Shown: in pieces, positions 6,718 through 9,646 of the stretch
How positions within the stretch are numbered: position 1 is the stretch's first letter
How the letters are laid out: the number at the start of each line of letters is the position of its first letter
Assembly (NCBI GenBank): GCA_945870175.1
Contig: CAMBRJ010000069.1
Coordinates: forward strand, 1-9,646
Source of the DNA: Gemmatimonas phototrophica
GTDB taxonomy: Bacteria; Gemmatimonadota; Gemmatimonadetes; Gemmatimonadales; Gemmatimonadaceae
Length of the DNA: 9,646 bases
Direction of reading: 5' to 3'
Notes under the pieces: generated by a model
Databases searched by the model: none
Seen by the model: only the letters and a program-made list of their open reading frames with translations
Told to the model about the DNA's origin: nothing
Made by a program: the position numbers and the translations under genes

Positions 6718-6872
6718 TTGGACTCCCGGAACATCACGTGGCGACCCACCCGCGGATCGTATTTGCGCTGCTCCATCCGCTGGGGCATGGTGCGAGGGTT
6801 CTTCGTGGTGACGTACAGGAAGTGACTTTCGGTCGAGCGGAGCTTGACCTGAACGCGGCCGGCGCGGGCCAT
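6714..6872 (-). CDS. rpmG: Ribosomal protein L33, cysteine-free (zinc-independent) form
   Basis: This is a large-subunit ribosomal protein of 52 aa, the normal length. It begins MARAGRVQVKLRSTESHFL and has the L33 hallmarks YVTTKNPRT, then MEQRKYDPRVGRHVMFRESK. It has no cysteine, so it lacks the two CxxC pairs of zinc-ribbon L33. Zinc-free copies of ribosomal proteins are known to be made under Zur control so that ribosomes need less zinc. However, many bacteria have only a cysteine-free L33, so this alone is not proof. The start at 6872 is set by homology and by GAGG six to nine bases upstream. A longer in-frame reading from 6986 would include the operator and is rejected. It is the first gene of the operon with the ZigA-type GTPase. 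Confidence 0.95.
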   Translation of the reverse strand: MARAGRVQVKLRSTESHFLYVTTKNPRTMPQRMEQRKYDPRVGRHVMFRESK

Positions 6873-6936
6873 CGGTGCCTCGTGGAGTCCAAGGGAAAAG
6901 CGACTGGTTGCGATCGGGACGGTGGTCGGCGAACGC

Positions 6937-6964
6937 TTGCCTATTGGTATTGATAATGTATTAT
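6937..6964 (+). promoter_or_regulatory. Predicted promoter of the 205-aa gene, probably leaderless
   Basis: TTGCCT (6937-6942) and TATTAT (6959-6964, 5 of 6 to the -10 consensus) are separated by 16 bases. The expected start of transcription is at or within a base of the ATG at 6971. No ribosome-binding site precedes that ATG. The -10 lies inside operator C. Confidence 0.6.
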
Positions 6965-6966
6965 CA
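6951..6966. promoter_or_regulatory. Candidate Zur operator C (perfect 7-2-7 palindrome)
   Basis: TGATAATgtATTATCA has exact 7-bp arms and lies between divergent rpmG and the 205-aa gene. It is AT-rich in a GC-rich region. The form is close to Fur-family sites; the Zur motif of cyanobacteria and actinobacteria is commonly TGANAATNATTNTCA with a one-base centre. It overlaps the plus-strand -10 and lies 79-94 bases upstream of rpmG. Zur is inferred from the adjoining zinc-sparing genes. The regulator could instead be another Fur-family protein. Confidence 0.75.
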
Positions 6967-6970
6967 TAAT

Positions 6971-7588
6971 ATGACAAGTACCGCACTCCGACGTGAGCCT
7001 TCGACGGCGACCCTGGTCGATCTGCAGTTCTGGTTCCTCGGCCACGATATCAAGCACGCCGAGGGGAACGCCCTGGTTCGCTTCGGCTTCGAACGGGTGG
7101 CCACGGACACCGTGGGCGGGACGACGTGCTACGTCTTGCCGTTGCCCACGGCCGAGCCGATACACCGACAGTTGGTGTGCTGGGGCTTCGCGGCGTACGT
7201 CGGACCCACGCGCACCGGCGCCACGGACGGACCCGAGTGCGGACCCGATGAAGGACCGACCGCCGCGCACGCTGACGGCGTGCTCGTGGCGCGACATACG
7301 CGCACACCCTTGCTGCTTCGGGTGCCGCTGATGCTGCCGCTGCACCGCCTGTGCGACCTCCCGCGGGGCGAGGCACCGCGAAGCCGAGAGGAATGGAGCG
7401 CCGCGCACGCCGGTGTTGCGGCGGCGGCGGCGGTGTTCGCCGACTACGAGCGCTGGGCCAGCGCGACGCTGGGTGATGCGCATCGCGATCGGGCGCTCGC
7501 GCTGCTGCCGCGCCACAAGCGGCGACGGTTCGTCGCCCAGCGCGGACTGGCGGAACACTGGGATCGCGTGTGCGCCGCGCTGTGCTGA
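6971..7588 (+). CDS. Uncharacterised 205-aa protein under the candidate Zur site
   Basis: I do not recognise a named family. The protein is predicted soluble, with no signal peptide or convincing membrane helix. Its N-terminal part has an aromatic-rich, conserved-looking block, LVDLQFWFLGHDIKHAEGN (15-33), followed by LVRFGFER. Later come CWGFAAYVG, then LVARHTRTPLLLRVPL and a His/Cys spot PLHRLCDLP. The C-terminal third is helical and rich in Ala and Arg, ending in C-A-A-L-C. Histidines and cysteines in the conserved-looking blocks could bind metal, but no standard site is visible. ATG 6971 is chosen because the promoter and palindrome end just before it; a longer frame from 6875 would run through both. 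The DUF3299 gene overlaps its 3' end by 19 bases, so they form one operon. Confidence 0.8.
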   Translation: MTSTALRREPSTATLVDLQFWFLGHDIKHAEGNALVRFGFERVATDTVGGTTCYVLPLPTAEPIHRQLVCWGFAAYVGPTRTGATDGPECGPDEGPTAAHADGVLVARHTRTPLLLRVPLMLPLHRLCDLPRGEAPRSREEWSAAHAGVAAAAAVFADYERWASATLGDAHRDRALALLPRHKRRRFVAQRGLAEHWDRVCAALC

Positions 7589-8148
7589 GTCGCACCACTC
7601 GCTCCGTGGTGCAATGGACCGTCGTCGCCCTGATCGCCTTCGCATGGTCCGTGCGCCCGGCGGCGATTCCCGTCGGCGATTTGTATGCTGCTTCGACGCG
7701 CGAGCATCCATCGCGATCCACGGCTGACGCCTCAGGCGCCGGGCCCGATGTCGCGGTGACGATCGACTGGACGTTGCTCCGCACCCTCGACCATCGACAT
7801 GGCACGGCCAGCGACGCCCTGCGCGCGCTCGACGGCAAACGGGTGCGCCTGCCCGGATTCATCGTGCCGCTCGACGACCTCGAGGACACGGTCAAGGAGT
7901 TTTTGCTCGTCCCGTACTACGGTGCGTGCGTCCACGTGCCGCCGCCACCACCGAATCAGTTGGTTTACGCGCAGATGGCGCGCGGCAGTACGCCGATGTC
8001 ATGGTGGCAGGCCGTCTGGCTCGAGGGGACGCTGCACATCACGCGATATCAGAGCGTGTACGGGGTGGCGGGCTTCCGCATGACAGTCGAGCGCGTTACC
8101 CCGTACATCGATGCGGCGACGCCGTCGGCTAGGGACGCGGTGCGCTGA
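7570..8148 (+). CDS. DUF3299 exported protein
   Basis: This 192-aa protein has an N-terminal hydrophobic segment at about 13-28 after an Arg-rich start, consistent with a signal peptide or anchor, so it should act in the periplasm. The DUF3299 core is clear: ALDGKRVRLPGFIVPLDD (86-103), EFLLVPYYGAC (110-120), HVPPPPPNQLVY (122-133), then G-T-L and GVAGFRMTVERVTPYI. The conserved C120 and H122 look like a functional pair. A DUF3299 gene (PA4066) belongs to the zinc-limitation-induced PA4063-PA4066 transporter cluster of Pseudomonas aeruginosa, as I recall it, which fits this locus. The start may be GTG 7570 or GTG 7582; both overlap the preceding gene. The last 20 bases overlap the convergent lipoprotein gene. 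Confidence 0.88.
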   Translation: MRRAVLSRTTRSVVQWTVVALIAFAWSVRPAAIPVGDLYAASTREHPSRSTADASGAGPDVAVTIDWTLLRTLDHRHGTASDALRALDGKRVRLPGFIVPLDDLEDTVKEFLLVPYYGACVHVPPPPPNQLVYAQMARGSTPMSWWQAVWLEGTLHITRYQSVYGVAGFRMTVERVTPYIDAATPSARDAVR

Positions 8149-9025
8149 GCGGCGCGCTGAGCCACGCGCGCCAGAGCGCGATCGCCCCGGACGAATCCGC
8201 CTGAATCCCGATGGCGCGGCGCCGCACATACTCGGCGTAGATCGGTGCCGCTGCCGAGCGTAGCGCGCGATCCCCCTCCGACTCGCCGGCGCCCTTGGGG
8301 ACGGCGTAGACGAACGACGACAGCACACGCGGGCCGTTCGCACCCTCGGGGAAGCGGAGCCACGTGTCGACGCGACGGAAATCGCGCGGCACCAGCGTCT
8401 TGCTGCTGTCCCCGACGACCCCGGCACGCACAAAGAAATCCACCGCGTCATCCGGGTACCCGAAGAGATATCCGTAGCCGCGCCAGCGTGCATCGCGCGG
8501 GGCATTCTCCACGGCGGCGAGGATTTCGCGGGCATCGGCTTCCGGCGTGAGGCCGAGTGTCGCGAAGAAGGGCTGCTGTCGCGCAATGGCGCGACGGAGC
8601 GAGGCGCGATGGTACATCACCAGCGAGGTGGCGCGTACGACGCTGCTGTCGCGTCGCACCTGTGGTGCGGTGAAGACCTGCACGAAGGTGCCGATCTCGC
8701 CGCACTGCAACGCGGCGGCCACGCGGCGCAACTGCGCCAGCTCCGACAGCGCCGCGCTATCCACCGTGGGCGCCACGCGCAACATCACGTCACCGACATC
8801 GCTGGAGATCGGCTTGAGCCCCCCCGCCAACGTGTAGAGTCCTTCGCGATCGCCAAACGCCAGGAGCACGCGATCGGCGACCCGACGGTCGACCTCCGAC
8901 AACGACGCCACGGAGAAGCATGCCGCCGCTGTGTCGCGACCGCCGGCCGTGCTCCCATCAACTCGGGGCGCGCTCGCGCACGCACCCAGTGAGAGCAGTA
9001 CCACACTCAAGAACAGACGATGCAT
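8129..9025 (-). CDS. Predicted lipoprotein of unknown function
   Basis: This 298-aa protein starts MHRLFLSVVLLSLGACAS. The hydrophobic stretch ends in the lipobox LGAC, with the acylated cysteine near residue 16. A short Ser/Gly-rich linker is followed by a mature domain with three notable blocks: RASLRRAIARQQPFFATLGL, WRGYGYLFGYPDDAVDFFVRA, and DTWLRFPEGANGP. I do not recognise the family. The start at 9025 is fixed by the signal sequence; the same frame is open to 9256, but that extension is Arg/Cys/Pro-rich antisense of the next gene and not believable. It follows the beta-barrel gene by 46 bases on the same strand. Nothing links it to zinc. Confidence 0.85.
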   Translation of the reverse strand: MHRLFLSVVLLSLGACASAPRVDGSTAGGRDTAAACFSVASLSEVDRRVADRVLLAFGDREGLYTLAGGLKPISSDVGDVMLRVAPTVDSAALSELAQLRRVAAALQCGEIGTFVQVFTAPQVRRDSSVVRATSLVMYHRASLRRAIARQQPFFATLGLTPEADAREILAAVENAPRDARWRGYGYLFGYPDDAVDFFVRAGVVGDSSKTLVPRDFRRVDTWLRFPEGANGPRVLSSFVYAVPKGAGESEGDRALRSAAAPIYAEYVRRRAIGIQADSSGAIALWRAWLSAPLSAPRP

Positions 9026-9071
9026 CGGGCTTCGAGGTAGGAGTGAACAGGCAACGACGAGTGAGCTGTCA

Positions 9072-9646
9072 TCAAAAACGTTCGAACACGACACGAAGCG
9101 ACTCGCGGCCGACGGCTGGCCGGCCGTCGAGCAGGGCGGTGCGCGCGCGTTGCATGAGGACCTCGGCCCGCACCCGGCGCCGCACCCGTCCCTCGGTCTG
9201 CTGCTCCCAGCCGAGCGACGCGGTCCACTGGGTGCGCGGCACCGCCAGCACGGCATAGTCCGCCCACGCGAGAGTCGGTGTCAGCCGCGTCGGCCGGCTT
9301 GCAGTATAGGCTCCCCCGTGCACCTGGAGCATCGCCATTCCGCCCTGCAGCAATAGCCCGCGAGCATGCGCGCCGAACAGACCGCGGGGGCGTACCACGG
9401 CATCGAGCGCCAGTTGCCGATGCGGTACCCGCCACGAGGTTTCCGCCGCCAGATCGGCGCGTTGCATCGACCCGGAACTCCCCGTGAGGTTCAGCATCCA
9501 GGGAGTGACGACGGGCGATGGGCCGGCCCATGTCCGCACGCGCAGCACGGACAGGCGCCCCTCGTCGATCGTATTCACGGCCATGAACACGGGATCGGTG
9601 CCGCGCGCCGTCTCCTGCGCCGAACTCCACGCCAGCTCGACCGGCC
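9072..9646 (-). CDS. C-terminal part of a probable outer-membrane beta-barrel protein
   Basis: The frame is open from the right edge to the TGA at 9072, giving 190 residues without an N-terminus. The sequence is a run of short alternating polar/hydrophobic stretches such as RLSVLRVRTWAG, LAAETSWRV and RESLRVVFERF, typical of beta strands. It ends in phenylalanine, the usual last residue of outer-membrane barrels. No family is recognised. The spacing to the lipoprotein gene suggests a shared transcript, perhaps a cell-envelope pair. Confidence 0.65.
   Translation of the reverse strand, partial: PVELAWSSAQETARGTDPVFMAVNTIDEGRLSVLRVRTWAGPSPVVTPWMLNLTGSSGSMQRADLAAETSWRVPHRQLALDAVVRPRGLFGAHARGLLLQGGMAMLQVHGGAYTASRPTRLTPTLAWADYAVLAVPRTQWTASLGWEQQTEGRVRRRVRAEVLMQRARTALLDGRPAVGRESLRVVFERF

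Noticed and set aside
6714..6986. Longer 90-aa form of L33
   Set aside because: The 38 extra residues have no L33 similarity and run through the palindrome. The normal L33 start with a GAGG site is at 6872.
8129..9256. Longer 375-aa form of the lipoprotein
   Set aside because: The first 77 residues are Arg/Cys/Pro-rich and antisense-like, and the lipoprotein signal begins exactly at the internal ATG 9025.

Overview
The window is GC-rich, densely coded DNA from what looks like a Gram-negative bacterium. It has a lipobox lipoprotein, a probable outer-membrane beta-barrel and two divergent promoters whose mRNAs appear leaderless. Gemmatimonadota is my best guess, from overall style rather than from a marker gene.

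The central theme is zinc limitation. Positions 1-1866 (minus strand) hold an ABC exporter-type ATPase and a DUF3526-type permease that runs off the left edge. Positions 2019-3053 (minus) encode a divergent COG0523/CobW GTPase with an internal His-rich loop. A MerC-domain membrane protein (3117-3599, plus) is divergent from it. Positions 3571-6872 (minus) form a likely operon: a cysteine-free ribosomal protein L33 (rpmG), a canonical ZigA-type COG0523 GTPase coupled to it by a GTGA overlap, and a 612-residue membrane protein joining a ZIP-like half to a DUF318/ArsP_1-like permease half through a 42-residue segment with 19 histidines. Divergent from rpmG, on the plus strand, lie an unrecognised 205-aa protein and a DUF3299 protein (6971-8148). 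The right end (8129-9646, minus) carries an unrelated-looking lipoprotein and a beta-barrel fragment.

Three similar 16-bp dyad-like boxes lie at 1914-1929, 3094-3109 and 6951-6966. They precede the ABC genes, sit between the GTPase and MerC genes, and sit between rpmG and the 205-aa gene. Each overlaps a predicted -10 element, as a repressor site would. The clearest one is a perfect 7-2-7 palindrome. Together with the gene content (zinc-free L33, two COG0523 GTPases, ZIP-like transporter, DUF3299), this suggests a Zur (Fur-family) regulon gathered in one place. The regulator gene itself is not in the window. The least described parts are the ZIP-His-DUF318 fusion, the 205-aa protein and the variant GTPase with an NWTD motif.
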